Source: Cornus controversa (lineage: Eukaryota > Streptophyta > Magnoliopsida > Cornales > Cornaceae). Taken from it: a stretch of DNA of 64,000 nucleotides. Both the position numbers and the translations under genes were made by a program. The number at the start of each line of letters is the position of its first letter. Position 1 is the first letter of the stretch. Shown piece after piece: positions 23,903-35,450 of the stretch. Where the stretch lies: contig CM048848.1 of the NCBI GenBank assembly GCA_026545225.1, positions 25,522,806 to 25,586,805 of the forward strand. The letters run 5' to 3'. The notes beneath the pieces were generated by a model. It worked only from the letters and a program-made list of their open reading frames with translations, was not told where the DNA came from and did not search any database.

Positions 23903-26254
23903 ATGGCTCCTACCAAGGTTCAGACGACAAACAAGAAAAACTCAAAAGAAACCGCTGTTGCACTGGCTAACACCAAAGTAGCCATAAGCAGTGACAAAAA
24001 CAGTAGGAAGCTGTCAAGTGTCAGCAGCACGTCAGCAGGTCCTATGACGCGTAGCAAGACCAAAGCAATTGCTTCGCTCAAGAATCAGCAAGATTTGGTG
24101 AAAACCAATCCTGCTAAACCAATGAATGTGAAAACTAAACATGTTAACACCATTGGTCCTCAGGGGGCAAAGAACTCTGACGTAGTTTCAGAAAAATCGG
24201 CGCCACCACATTCACCCCACTCCGTCTCTGACGCCAACTCTAGCGTCGGTTAGCTCTCAGAGTCGTTACTTGAGATTTCAGAGCAATCGGTCCCTTCAAA
24301 TAATGTTGGCCCTCAAGGACTTTCCTATTCGATGGTTGTCGCAGCTATGATGACTGGAACAACCTCGGTGGAAGACCAACTGGCAGTCATGGCGCGCGCA
24401 ATCGAAAACCTCACAAAGACTGTCGAAGAGAAGGACTTGCAGATCGCCGCGCTAATGAGGAAGCTTGAAATCCAAAATCCTGACAAGTCAACACATTTGC
24501 CTGCGAATACTTCAAATTCCTCTCTTCAAGGTGCCCAATCAAAAGAGCGTCATCACACATCTGCGTCAAGACACATGGCTGACGAAACTAACCCTGCTTC
24601 GCCAGTCGCTTTGTTGTCTGTCCAACAGTTGCAAGATATAATAACGAACACAATCCGAGCACAGTATGGCGGCGCCCCTCAAAGCACTCTTGTGTACTCA
24701 AAACCCTACACCGAAAGAATTGACAACTTAAAGACGCCAGTGGGATATCAACCGCCAAAGTTCCAACAATTTGATGGAAGAGGCAATCCCAAACAACATT
24801 TTGCACACTTTGTGGAGACCTGCAATAACGCTGGCACCGAAGAGGATCTCTTGGTCAAGCAATTTGTTCGTTCCCTTAAAGGGAATGCATTTGATTGGTA
24901 CACGGACCTCAAAGCTAAAAGTATTGACTGTTGGGAGCAGATGGAGCGAGAGTTTCTTAATCGCTTCTACAGTACTCGTAGAACAGTAAGCATGCTAGAA
25001 CTCACTAACACGAAACAAATTAAGGACGAACTTGTAGTCGACTATATCAACCGTTGGCGAGCTCTAAGTCTTGATTGCAAAGACCGTCTTTCTGAAGTAT
25101 CAGCAGTCGAAATGTGTATGCAAGGTATGCACTGGGAGCTTTTTTACATTCTACAAGGAATCAAGCCTCGTACATTTGAAGAATTGGTTACTCGTGCCTA
25201 TGATATGGAACTCAGCATAACAAGTCGAGGTGCAAAGGCTTTTGCCTTTCCCAATCTGTCTGACAATTGTCTTAAAGATGAAGAGGTTGAGTCTGAATAG
25301 GAAGAGGAAGACGAAATACTTCCTAACTCGGACGATGAAATAAATACATCTTATGTTACAAGTATCGTCTCTAACGACTTGTATCAAAAAACACATCGTG
25401 TTCCTTCCGTAACTTCATCTGATAGTTCTCGATTAAATAAGACATTAAGTCAAGAAAACCTTGATAGAAGACTGAACAGACAGGGGGCAAACCTTCCATA
25501 CAAGACTCATTCCCAACTCTCTCACATAAAATATCCTTGGCATGGGGACAAGATTCACGACTGTCTTTTAAAAATGCCTACCCCCAGAAATAAGAAAGAA
25601 GTCCCAAGAAGGAAACAAGAAAAACAAAAGCATAACCAAAATGATGAATCTGAAGGATTTGTGTTGAAGATGCGGTATCGGAATAATCCGCCAAATTTTA
25701 CTCAAACAACTTCAAGTAGGAGAGTTCAAAATACTGTGCTTGCTTGGAGGCCAAAGAAGAATGCTCAAGAAGGGAATGATTATAAAAAGATCTCGCAAGA
25801 ATCATGGCCCAGAAACACACGAGTTATGTCTCAACAGTCACTTTCTCGAACTGTTTCTAACAATCAGCAAAACGAAGGTCTCAAAAAAGAAAGTGAGGAA
25901 CAAGAACAAAATCGTCTACAATCCCAGATGGAACAAGAGGCTAGAAAAATCAAGAGACTAGAGGAAGGAAAAATGTGGGGACCAAAGCCCGAAGATGCCG
26001 TCTGGATCGAATCTCGCAGTGGAATCAAAGCATACTGGGTGAGGTTTAATCCTCCTACATGGATCATGACGAATGAAATACCTTTTCCTTCTGGGTGGGG
26101 AGACGAGTTCGAAGAAGATGTTTCTTCTCAAGTACGAGAAGAGTATAATGAAGAAACAAAACAAGAAGAAAATCTTGAAATTGACGTTGAGCTGATTCAC
26201 ACCTTTCAACACAAGCTTGGATTGTCTCCTGAGTCTTGCAAAGCTAAAGACTAA
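23903..26254 (+). pseudogene. Gag-like polyprotein with two amber stops
   Basis: One reading frame from ATG 23903 (MAPTKVQTTN, good context with G at +4) to the TAA ending at 26254, 784 codons including the stop. It is broken only by in-frame TAG codons at 24251-24253 and 25298-25300. The N-terminal part is Ser/Lys-rich. A coiled-coil-like stretch, MARAIENLTKTVEEKDLQIA, lies near 24390. A retrotransposon-gag domain spans about 24785-25085 (GNPKQHFAHFVETCNN, LKGNAFDWYTDL, EREFLNRFYSTRRTVS, VVDYINRWRALS). The C-terminal third is charged, with a WGPKPEDAVWIESRSGIKAY block. I see no CCHC knuckle and no protease triad. It would assemble particles, and pol must come from another element. Confidence 0.85.
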
Positions 26255-26269
26255 GTAAAGCTAAAAGTG

Positions 26270-26440
26270 CTCCCCGATATGAGCCTAAACTGTCGATGAT
26301 ACTCTATGACACGAGTATAAACTGTCTACAAAAAAAAAAAAAAAAAAAACACTCATGACATGAGTATTAACTGTCTGCATGAAAAAAAAAATCACTCCTT
26401 GATATGAGTATAAACTATCTTTACAAAAAAAAAAAAAAAA
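26270..26440 (+). repeat. Short degenerate repeat with A-runs
   Basis: Four imperfect copies of GA(T/C)A(T/C)GAGTATAAACTGTCT (about 26276, 26307, 26356 and 26401), three of them followed by runs of A. Confidence 0.7.
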
Positions 26441-26521
26441 ATTTTGAAAGAGAAGAGTTGAGTGACCTGACCTACCGCCAAGATATTGACGGATGTCTGC
26501 TGCATCGTGGTGACTTGGCCT

Positions 26522-26995
26522 GACCCCGAAGGGACAAAAGAGTGACACCGAAGTGCACTAAAGGACCCCGAAGGGACAATAAGAGTGACACCGAAGTGCA
26601 CTAAGGGACCCCGAAGGGACGAGTGACACCGAAGTGCACTAAGGGACCCCGAAGGGACGAAAGAGTGACACCGAAGTGCACTAAGGGACCCCGAAGGGAC
26701 GAGTGACACCGAAGTGCACTAAGGGACCCCAAAGGGACGAAAGAGTGACACCGAAGTGCACTAAGGGACCCCGAAGGGACGAAAGAGTGACACCAAAGTG
26801 CACTAAGGGACCCCGAAGGGACGAGTGACACCGAAGTGCACTAAGGGACCCCGAAGGGACGAAAGAGTGACACCGAAGTGCACTAAGGGACCCCGAAGGG
26901 ACGAGTGACACCGAAGTGCACTAAGGGACCCCGAAGGGACGAAAGAGTGACACCGAAGTGCACTAAGGGACCCCGAAGGGACTAATGAATGGCGT
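26522..26995 (+). repeat. Alternating 38/42-bp tandem array
   Basis: The unit start GACCCCGAAGGGAC recurs at 26522, 26564, 26607, 26645, 26687, 26725, 26767, 26809, 26847, 26889, 26927 and 26969. The steps are 42, 43, 38, 42, 38, 42, 42, 38, 42, 38 and 42. Long units carry an extra GAAA (GACGAAAGAGTGACACC) compared with short ones (GACGAGTGACACC). Copies are nearly identical. The reverse-strand ORFs, with repeated SGSLSALRCHS, read only the repeat. Confidence 0.95.
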
Positions 26996-27411
26996 CTGGA
27001 ACTCCATATTCTGAGAAAGACGATTTGACTTGCAAGAATTGAAAAAAAAATATATTTGAAACTTGCCAAGAAAAGTTGAGTGACTTACGTAAAAATATCT
27101 TCCTCAATGAGTTCGATAGATTTATTCGTCGTTCCAGAGACAGCACAAAATTCGAGCAGAGCCCACAAGTGAAATCTGATCTGAAAAAAATAGATTTGAT
27201 TAATAGCGGTTACGGAAGACAAAGTCGTTACTAAAGAAAAAAAAAATGTTCCTTTCAATGTTTAAGGACATATATATTTTGTTGCAAAATTTTATAACAC
27301 AAGGAGTTGTGTAGCAGAGATGGTGTGGTGCTATAATGTCTTCTCATGAGATCTTGTGTTCAATTCTACCAAGCAAAAAAAAGAAACTTTGTTTTTTTTT
27401 TTTTACACATC

Positions 27412-27720
27412 AAAGGAAAAGAGAAGGAAGAAAAAAAAAGAAGAAGAAGAAACAGGCGTGAAGAGAAAAAAAAAATCAGCGGTAGTAAAAAAAAAAAAAA
27501 AAAAGGAGGTGGTGGCTGGAGAAAGAAGAGAAGAAAAAGAAAAGAAAGAAGAAAAAAAAAAAGAGAAAAGAAAAGAAAAAAAAAAAAAAGAGGAGGTGCG
27601 GCTGGAGAGAGAAGAGAAGAAAAAGAAAAGAAAAAAGAAAAAAAAAAAAAAAAAAGAGGAGGTGGTGGCTGGAGAAAGAAGAGAAGAAAAAGAAAAGAAA
27701 GAAGAAAAAAAAAAAAAAAG

Positions 27721-27755
<35 letters not shown>

Positions 27756-27850
27756 GAAAAAAAAAAAAAAGAAAAAAAAAGAGGAGGTGCGGCTGGAGAA
27801 AGAAAACAGGCGCCGGAAGAGGGGAAAAAAAAAAAAAAAGAGAGAGAGCT
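27412..27850 (+). repeat. Purine-rich tract with minisatellite
   Basis: About 440 bp that are nearly all A and G on the plus strand, punctuated by four copies of GGAGGTG(GTG/C)GGCTGGAGA (GGCTGGA at 27514, 27600, 27667 and 27791). The Lys/Arg/Glu-rich ORFs on plus and the Phe/Ser/Leu-rich ORF on minus are composition artefacts. Confidence 0.9.
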
Positions 27851-28175
27851 TACAGTTGCTAGAATTCATGAAATTTCTGATATGAAGAGTCTGAAGTGTA
27901 GGCTACATATATATAGTGGTGAGTTAATCCTATTTGACATAGGATTTTCAAGACTCCAATTCCGTTTGAACATGGAAAGCAGCAAATCCTATTTGAAATT
28001 AGATAAGAAAAAAAAAATCCTATTGGCAATAGGATCCTCAAGTATTTGATTCAACTTGACAAAGAAGACATCCTTTTTGCAGTTGAATTTTCGCACAAAA
28101 AAAAAAAAGAAGCGAAATTTAAATACTTCAAGTCCCGCTTTAAATACGTGACAAACTCAATATGGCGCGAGACTT

Positions 28176-28190
28176 AAAGTGGGGGCAATT
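28176..28190 (+). promoter_or_regulatory. Polypurine tract of gag-only element
   Basis: AAAGTGGGGGCAATT directly before the 3' LTR start at 28191, where plus-strand DNA synthesis would prime. Confidence 0.7.
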
Positions 28191-28368
28191 TGTAGACATT
28201 AAAAAATTACATGATAGACCCAAAATACAATTTGGGTTTATGTTCAGTTTAGCCCACTTTAAAATATGGCCCAATGAGTCAGATAATTTGAAGCCAGACC
28301 CACCACAAATAAATGAGTTATGGGCTGGTCTAAATTGTCTAAGAAGTCAAAGCCCACTTGAAAATGGG

Positions 28369-28425
<57 letters not shown>

Positions 28426-28869
28426 AATTATCAAAATTATCATAAAAGATAATTATAGGATAATTATTAAAGGAAAAGAAAGTTACAAATCTACCCCTCC
28501 GGTGAGCCTATAAATAAAGGTCCAGAAGTGGGAGAAGGGGAACCGAGAAGATTCTCAGAAAAAGCTGAAGCTCTGCAGAATTCTTCACTCAAAATCCAAA
28601 ACTCCAAAGCATCTAAACCCTGAAGGAGAAGAACAACAAGCACATCATCCACGTGCCGTTCGTCACCAAAGTTTCAATCCAACTCAAGATCAAGCTCTTA
28701 CAGCCCTTGAAGCTGGATCACCAAGGAGATCGAATCAGAGGACCTTATCTTCATATTTCTTTTGTAAAGATTTACAGAGGATTGTACCCTTTTTCTTGAA
28801 TCAATAAAAATTGTTTATTTGTCACTAATTTTCGTTCCTAGATTTTCGGACACGAAATTTGTGTGTACA
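28191..28869 (+). repeat. 3' LTR of gag-only element
   Basis: 679 bp, almost identical to 23140-23816. TA microsatellite at 28374-28420. Followed by the second copy of GTACC. Confidence 0.92.
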
Positions 28870-28874
28870 GTACC

Positions 28875-30670
28875 AATTCTACAATTTGTGATATGATTGA
28901 TAAAGTTGATGATTTTCATTTATTAAAGTCTGGTTTCGATACTAATACTATCGAGATTGCTTCAACCCAATATGACTTTAATAAAGAAAGGCAACCCTTT
29001 TATTCCCTATACGTTAGGGTGTCTGAATAATCAATATCTTATCACATATACACCTTAAAAAATTGGGACCCACCAGTTCAGAGAATGGGGAGAAAAGTAG
29101 TACCCGTGGTTTCAAAAAAAAAATTTGTTTTTACTTTTTGTTTAATATTTTTTTTCACCCATGTTATTTCACTTGGTCGTTAGAGTATAGTGGTTTGTTT
29201 TGATAGATTGTCGCATCCAAGTTTGGGGGAGTACTTGCATTACCTTCATGCTACGGGTTTGCTCTATTTTCTTGCCACTACTCTAATTTTCTGGTAATAT
29301 CGTTCTAACCCTTCTTTATACTTCTATTGGGTGTACATTGAGGACAATGTATAGTTTAAGTTTGGGGGTGAGGTGATGCCTTTGATGTGCTTTATGGAAA
29401 TATGGGGGGAAACTTTCTTCTTGTTTTAGGACTTTTTGGTTATTTGATTTGCTTAGTTTTTTATTTATTTTCTTTTGTTTTGTTTTTAGTTATGATGTTT
29501 TTACATTTTTCAAGGGATTAATACCTTATGTAGGTGCTTAATTTGCAATTTTTGAGTATGTTTTAAATTTGTAGAAGCTGTGGTTTGAATTAAGTGATTT
29601 TAATCATGGTTTGCATTGACATGCCTTGGGGTGATTAGTTTTAGTTTCCTCATATGCATAGACACACTAGCATAATCTTGTGGAGTATAAACTTTGACTC
29701 TGAGTTGTTGGGTTAGATATGTTTGATAGTAATTGGTATCCCTTGAGAATGAGTAACGATGATGTGTTTTACTTGACTTCAATGAAAAAAAAGAAAAGAA
29801 AATATGATGAATAGCAAATCAATTTGATCCTTTTCATGAGTAACCGGGCCTCTATGCCTCAGGAAGCATGGAGTGTTTGCGTCAAAAGTGAAAGGGTGAG
29901 AAAAGATGAACATTGGTTGTCTTTATTTGTAGCCTGATTGATTCGAGTTATTAGGTTCTTCGGGGTGTCTTAATACCTAGTGCCCTAAAGCCATCTAGTT
30001 TGGGAGTCACTAACTGAAAGCTTGCTACATAAATATTTCAGAAAGCTTAATAGACCAAGACATTGCACAACCAACAAAGCAATGGAAAAAAAATAATGAT
30101 AAAAAAAAAGTCATGTATTCATATTTGGAAGTATGATTTTAATAAGGAGAGTTAGTGAGTTGAAGGGGTATGTGACCTAATATATTTAGAGCTGGGTTAT
30201 GCTACATGAGATGATTGCTAGTTCACTTTTCACGAGGGAGCTAGAGTTGGTTATTTTGAGATATGTTGATGTGAATTATGTATGGGGATCATTGCTTTAA
30301 ATTATGGAATTTGAAAGCTTGAAATTATTCTTGAATGCAAGTTTGTAACTATATATTGTAGTCTTCTTCTTGATTAATGTTTAAACATAAATTTTGAATG
30401 TTTGTGGGTAACATTTATGGAAACCCTCACGAGACTATAACTCATCCACTAGGGAGAACCTAGGGGTTCAAAGGCTTATTGCATATGCAAAATGCAATCC
30501 TTTCTCCCACGAAAGAGGTGTTGGGTAATTTCGTTTGTGTTTAGCTAGTTTCATTTGTTCTATTGGGTAGTTTAGTTTGTGTTTAGTTAGTTTCATTTGT
30601 TCTAATTTTATTTAGTTCTATTGCTAAGGGACTAACAATATGTAAGTTTGGGGGTGTGATCCTTATTGAA
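28875..30670 (+). other. Athila-like 3' noncoding region
   Basis: Resumes the Athila-like element. A short frame (ICDMIDKVDDFHLLKSGF) ends at a stop near 29028. The rest is noncoding with repeated AAGTTTGGGGG-type words (29219, 29357, 30646), the last being the polypurine tract. No env-like ORF. The ORF at 29600-29782 is not supported. Confidence 0.7.
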
Positions 30671-32028
30671 TGTTACGCATTCTAGCCTCTTAATTTGCAT
30701 ATTTTAAACTCTTAGTAATAGTTTATTTGTGATTTTACTCTATTTTGTGGTTTTTGTCTTTTTAGGGCTTTAATGATTATTTCAGTTAAAACTATGATTT
30801 TTTGGACTTTTAAAGAAGACATTCAAGAGGGTTAGATGAAGCCTACATCAAAGGGATCCATTAAACTCCATATTTTAACTCAAAACAGCCCAAAAAAGTG
30901 GTCCAAGAGAATTATAACTGCTTAAGGAGGTTACAATCCTGAAGCCCAATTCTGCACTCAATCCAGTTTTAATCCCGTTTTGGAAAGTGGACCGAAAGTA
31001 TTATTTCTGAGAATCAATTCGACTTGATTTTCGCATAGGTTGAACAAAATTCTATTCTGGACACTTTTGTATTTTATGTAAATTTCATGAATCGGACTTT
31101 TACTAGGTCAAAACTTGGGCCGAACGTCAGTAGAAAAATTCACCTGTTTAGGGCTGCAGGAAAACCCTAATTATCTCTTAATTAGATTAGAACTTTATGT
31201 ATTCTCTTGGGGTATAAAGTGGCGAATTGAAGGCTGTTTTGAGGGGAGGAAAAGAAGTGGAGGCCAGGGTAAAGAAGATAGAGACAATCCGAGTTTTATT
31301 TATTTTATTTCATTATGTCTTTTATTATTTTGTTATCTTCTTCTTCTACCGTGTGTAACTAAACTCCTCAACTAGGGTTGAGGAGGAAACCTCCATTAAT
31401 TAAGTGAAGTTATTTTGTTCATTAATTGATTCTCATGTGTATGATTTAAATGCTTATGATTTTCGCTTCTTGTGATTAATTATTTTATAGTTCTTTCGCC
31501 ATCTATATCATGTATATGTGGTTGTTAGAGAGTATTGTAATTAATCTAAGCTTGAGTTTGTATTTCTTAAAAGTGATAATCTTTGATCATATGTTTTTCA
31601 TTAAATTGGATACATAAGATGCTTAGAATTTTACACTATTAAAGCGAAGGAAATCTATCTTTTTAATATATCTTTCATAGTGTTTTATTGTTAAATCTTG
31701 AGTAAGCAATAGATTGATTTCTTGATTGCTACTCTAAATTTGGGGATTAATAAATGAATATTAGAAGTTTCATGGATTTAATGGTGGTGGAATCTGAAAC
31801 CTTAATAATTTTCTCTATTTGATTTCAATTATGTCATTTTATTTGCATGTTAGTTTAATCTCTTGCAAATCAACCAACTTTTGTTAAAACTATATTAGTT
31901 TTAAATTAATTTGAATTTGTATTACTTTTTCTTTTCAAAGCATTCCCTTAGGTTCGACCTCGATCTTGCCGATCTATACTTTAATAGATTCGTACATTTA
32001 CGAGTTATTTTACACTTTTAAAACAACA
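30671..32028 (+). repeat. Athila-like 3' LTR
   Basis: 1358 bp, the same start TGTTACGCATTCTAGCC and end AAAACAACA as the 5' LTR, with TATAAA at 31213-31218. Confidence 0.9.
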
Positions 32029-33490
32029 TTAGAGTGAGTGAGACATTGAGGAACTCATACAAACCCTAATGTTTGGTATGTGATGGAACGAGAGAGAAAG
32101 ATGAAGAGAACAGAACGGTCAGGGATAAAAATGAGTTAGAGATAGAGAGCGTCATTTTCTCTGTGATAGAACAGAGAAAACATTCAAAGCGTGTGTAATT
32201 CTGACGCAAGTAATAATTAGGGGTATTAAGGACCTTTTACTTTAAAAGATATTAGAAATATAATATGTTATTATAATGCAAAGGCAAAAATGTCTTTTCA
32301 CACTAAACATTAACGCCGGTGACCTAAAAAATGGAATTAAGAGAGGTCAAAGAAATAAAGGTTGAACATCCTTTCCAAGTGTAGTTTGACCAAATATCAA
32401 GGGAGGTCAATGAATTTAACCCTTTATATATATTAAAAAGGTTGGTAACTTTTTTATTACATTTTTTTTTATATATATTAAACTCTTTTTATAAAACATG
32501 TGTTTGTATAATTCCATATAAAACGTGTGTTTGTATAATTTATGTCTTTGTTTTTTTAACTAAAAAAATATAAAAGTATATTGAATCTCAAAAAAATCCT
32601 CTGTAGTTGGTACATCTGTGTGTATATGTAAAGACAAAAAACCTGATTTGAGATATCTCGGAAATCCCCTAATTGATTATAGTTAATTTAGGAGTTTGAG
32701 AGATAAATTGATCATATCAATTCATATTTACATAGTGTTTTCATGAACTTTGCTGATAATAAAATTCATATAAATTTATCACCATATAAAATCATATTTA
32801 GACACTGTGTATGTAGAGAGAGAGAAAAAAACCTGATTTGAGATATAAAAGAGTAATCTAAACCCTAGGTCATGAGAAAAATACACCCAATTCAACAAAA
32901 AATAAAAATAAAAATCATACATGTGTGTATGTAGAGAGAGAGAAGATAACATAATATAATATAATATAATAGAGATAGATATAGATTTTCTTTTACCAGT
33001 AAAAAAATAATTCTAATATAATTGGTAACTTTCGTTATATATATTAAAAAGGTTGGTAACTTTTTTATTACGTTTTTTTTATATATATTAAACTCTTTTT
33101 ATAAAACGTGTGTTTATATAATATATCTCTCTATTTTTTTAACTAAAAAAAATATAAAAAGATAGATATAGATTTTCTTTCACTAATTAAAAAATAATTC
33201 TAATACAAATGGTAACTTTCTTATATTAAACTCTTTTTATAAAACGTGTGTTTGTATCGTTCCATATAAAACGCGTGTATATATAATTTATGTTTCTATT
33301 ATTTTAACAAAAAAATTATAAAAAAGTGTACTGAAACATTAAAAAAATCCTTTGTATTTTTAAAAGTAGTACAGATATAGATATAGATAGATAGATATGT
33401 ATAATATATACACAATATATTTATTTCTATGGGGAGAATAAAAGATATGGGTATATGATATGGTGTATCATATCTTGTATGTGGAAAGTA
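32029..33490. other. AT-rich region, transposon end and local repeats
   Basis: Near 32310-32425 the reverse strand reads GGGTTAAATTCATTGACCTC plus CC, similar in style to Mutator-like terminal repeats, but I did not find the partner end. A segment of about 150 bp with GGTTGGTAACTTTTTTATTA and TTAAACTCTTTTTATAAAAC occurs at 32428-32575 and 33041-33165, and shortened at 33210-33350. A GTAGAGAGAGAGA word also recurs (32811, 32931). No gene. Confidence 0.55.
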
Positions 33491-34406
33491 AAAATTGACT
33501 TGGGAGAGACTCCCACACACACACACACACGCACACGCACATATATATGTCTCATTCTCTCCCATTAGAAAGTGTGATTGGCAATATACAATGGTGAAGT
33601 CCATTCGTGGATTTGACAAGGTGCACAATTATGATTTTGCCCTTCTTTTGAAGTTTGATGATTGGGTGCCAAGAGTCATGCTATGAGCTCAACTCTGTCT
33701 ATCCCAAGGTTTTAGAATATTAGGGGTGCAATGGTGAAGTCCAATTTTCGATCCAATGATCGAATTTTCAGTTCTTCATTTTTGGCCACATATAAGGGCT
33801 CCTTACTAGTTGCGTTTGTAATATGACTTATGATAAAGTGATGTTTAGAGGGCATAAATGGGGTGTCTACCAAAGCTATATACGATATCATTTGAATTGA
33901 TTGACATTTGCTTATTTTCATAAAAGAAGAGTAAATTTAGAAATACAAGTGTTACGCTGTAATGGGTCACTTTTCAATGTCTACAGTAAAAAATACTTAA
34001 ATTTGAATAAGATCTCAAATTATAATTTTTATTTTTATTTTTATCAATTCAACCATTTTTAAATGTTTTGTGAGCCATTTTTTGTTTTATTTTCTTACTA
34101 GTAGTGACATATTAGAGGTAAAGCTCATTTACCTAATTTTAGTCCACCAAATGGGATGTTTGGAGAGCAAGACCGAAGATGGATCTAAATTTAGTATTTT
34201 TTTGCATCAAATGATTGTTTCCAAACTCAAACCGTATTGTTCAAGATTTTACAATTAATCCTGTGTATGCTTAGGATTACATGGCACTAACTGTTATTTA
34301 TATTTATATTGGGTTAGGATCATTTTGGTGGATCAAATGAGCATAATAAGGATCATTTGTATGAAGGTGTCTAAAATCGATGGTTTAAATATATAAGAAG
34401 GTAAAA

Positions 34407-34442
<36 letters not shown>

Positions 34443-35450
34443 TGTCATATGCCAATAGTATTTGCGGCTTGGGAAAGAAAATATAGAACTACTGTTGAAG
34501 CAGTTACTCCATTAGGTGTTACCCACAACTGCAGTGCAGATTCTTTGTACCATGTCAAAACCAGATGGAACCATAAGTAGATGGAACCATAGTTGTTGAA
34601 AAAGAAGGCCATTCAATAATCAAAATTTGTAAAATTATTGGTTGAAAGAGAGCATTGCATGTAAATCTTCTTTGTGGACTAAACTTGTGAAGAATTTGGC
34701 ATATAGAATTCTGAGAAGAAAATGAAGACGAAACAGAGAAATACCCTAACGTGCGCGGTTGGTTAATCAAAGTGGTCGGTTTGAAATTGATTTATCTTTC
34801 CTCTCTTTGATTTTGTTGAATTTTGACAATATATTTGGTTTTGAATGAGCCGTACTAGAAGCTCTAGTAATGACTTCATTTGTACCATTTGTTGTGTGAA
34901 CCTTTTGCAAATTGATGACCACGAACGTTGTTACAACTCTAGAAGATGTCATGGATTAGCTCATTTTCTTCTTTACACTTCGTTGAAAATGTAGAAAGAT
35001 TAGAAGGATGTTTAGGGTATTCAAAAAATGAAAGTCCTTGATGACTGTCACCCAATTAATTATTCTGTTTGGTTGGAAATTATGAGCCAAAAGTTAGGAA
35101 AGAAGAGACTCCGATTGCCGCCATCTCGGTCAACAGTCCAAGTGGATGAGAAAGCTGCAAGAGGAAAGGATGATCCAAAGACACTGCACATAAATATTCA
35201 CATCAAGCCCACGAATTTGAATACTTATCTTTAAATCTACAGCCAAAAAGCCAAATTATAGATAAAGATCAACATCTTTACAGTTTTGACTACAACCACA
35301 ACCACTACTTCCCACCCTTGACTTTCCTATACAGTTCTTGCCACTTTTATAATGTTATTACCACCACTGTTCCCATCAATGAGAAGGTTAAATTGAGCCT
35401 TCTTGTTCAGCTGCGTAAGGGGCAATTGTTTAGTTTGAGCTTGTTAGCGC
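33491..35450. other. Unassigned noncoding DNA
   Basis: A CA microsatellite at 33512-33540 and a TA run at 34411-34441. Small ORFs, including 35028-35234 (MKVLDDCHPINYSVW), have no convincing family features. NYSVW resembles the N-terminal word of copia gag proteins, but nothing downstream supports it. Confidence 0.4.

Larger units (their letters stand above)
23140..28869 (+). mobile_element. Gag-only LTR retrotransposon (TR-GAG-like)
   Basis: A 5730-bp element with LTRs at 23140-23816 and 28191-28869 and a perfect target duplication GTACC (23135-23139 and 28870-28874). Both LTRs start TGTAGACATT and end GTGTGTACA. PBS-like text TTCTGGCACGCCCGGTGGGA follows the 5' LTR, and a polypurine tract, AAAGTGGGGGCAA, precedes the 3' LTR. 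The only coding content is a gag-like frame. There is no protease, RT or integrase. This fits the published class of terminal-repeat elements carrying only a GAG domain (TR-GAG), although it is longer than the usual small ones. It inserted recently, judging from LTR identity. Confidence 0.9.
17772..32028 (+). mobile_element. Athila-like LTR retrotransposon lacking pol
   Basis: Bounded by two related LTRs (17772-19152 and 30671-32028). Right after the 5' LTR comes TTTTTGGTGCCGTTGCCTGG, the usual Athila-type leader/PBS text. Just before the 3' LTR lies a polypurine tract, GTTTGGGGGTGTGA. The internal region has gag and protease, then runs directly to the 3' noncoding region. I see no RT, RNase H, integrase or env-like ORF. 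Removing the nested element (5730 bp plus one 5-bp duplication) leaves about 5.8 kb of internal sequence. I see no clean 5-bp target duplication (TTTAA left, TTAGA right). Movement would need enzymes in trans. Confidence 0.85.

Noticed and set aside
26522..26995. Regularly spaced repeats resembling a CRISPR array
   Set aside because: Units are contiguous without unique spacers, and the region lies inside a plant retrotransposon.
26392..27069. Several reverse-strand ORFs with repeated SGSLSALRCHS
   Set aside because: They read only the 38/42-bp tandem array. There is no start context, domain or end outside the repeat.
27346..27885. Lys/Arg/Glu-rich plus-strand ORFs and a Phe/Leu/Ser-rich minus ORF
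   Set aside because: Purine tract composition keeps all frames open; no protein features beyond that.
17772..32028. Env-like gene in the Athila-like 3' region
   Set aside because: 28875-30670 has no long ORF; only a fragment of about 50 codons ending near 29028 and small random ORFs.
35028..35234. Possible copia gag start (MKVLDDCHPINYSVW)
   Set aside because: Only a five-residue word matches, and nothing before or after supports a copia element.
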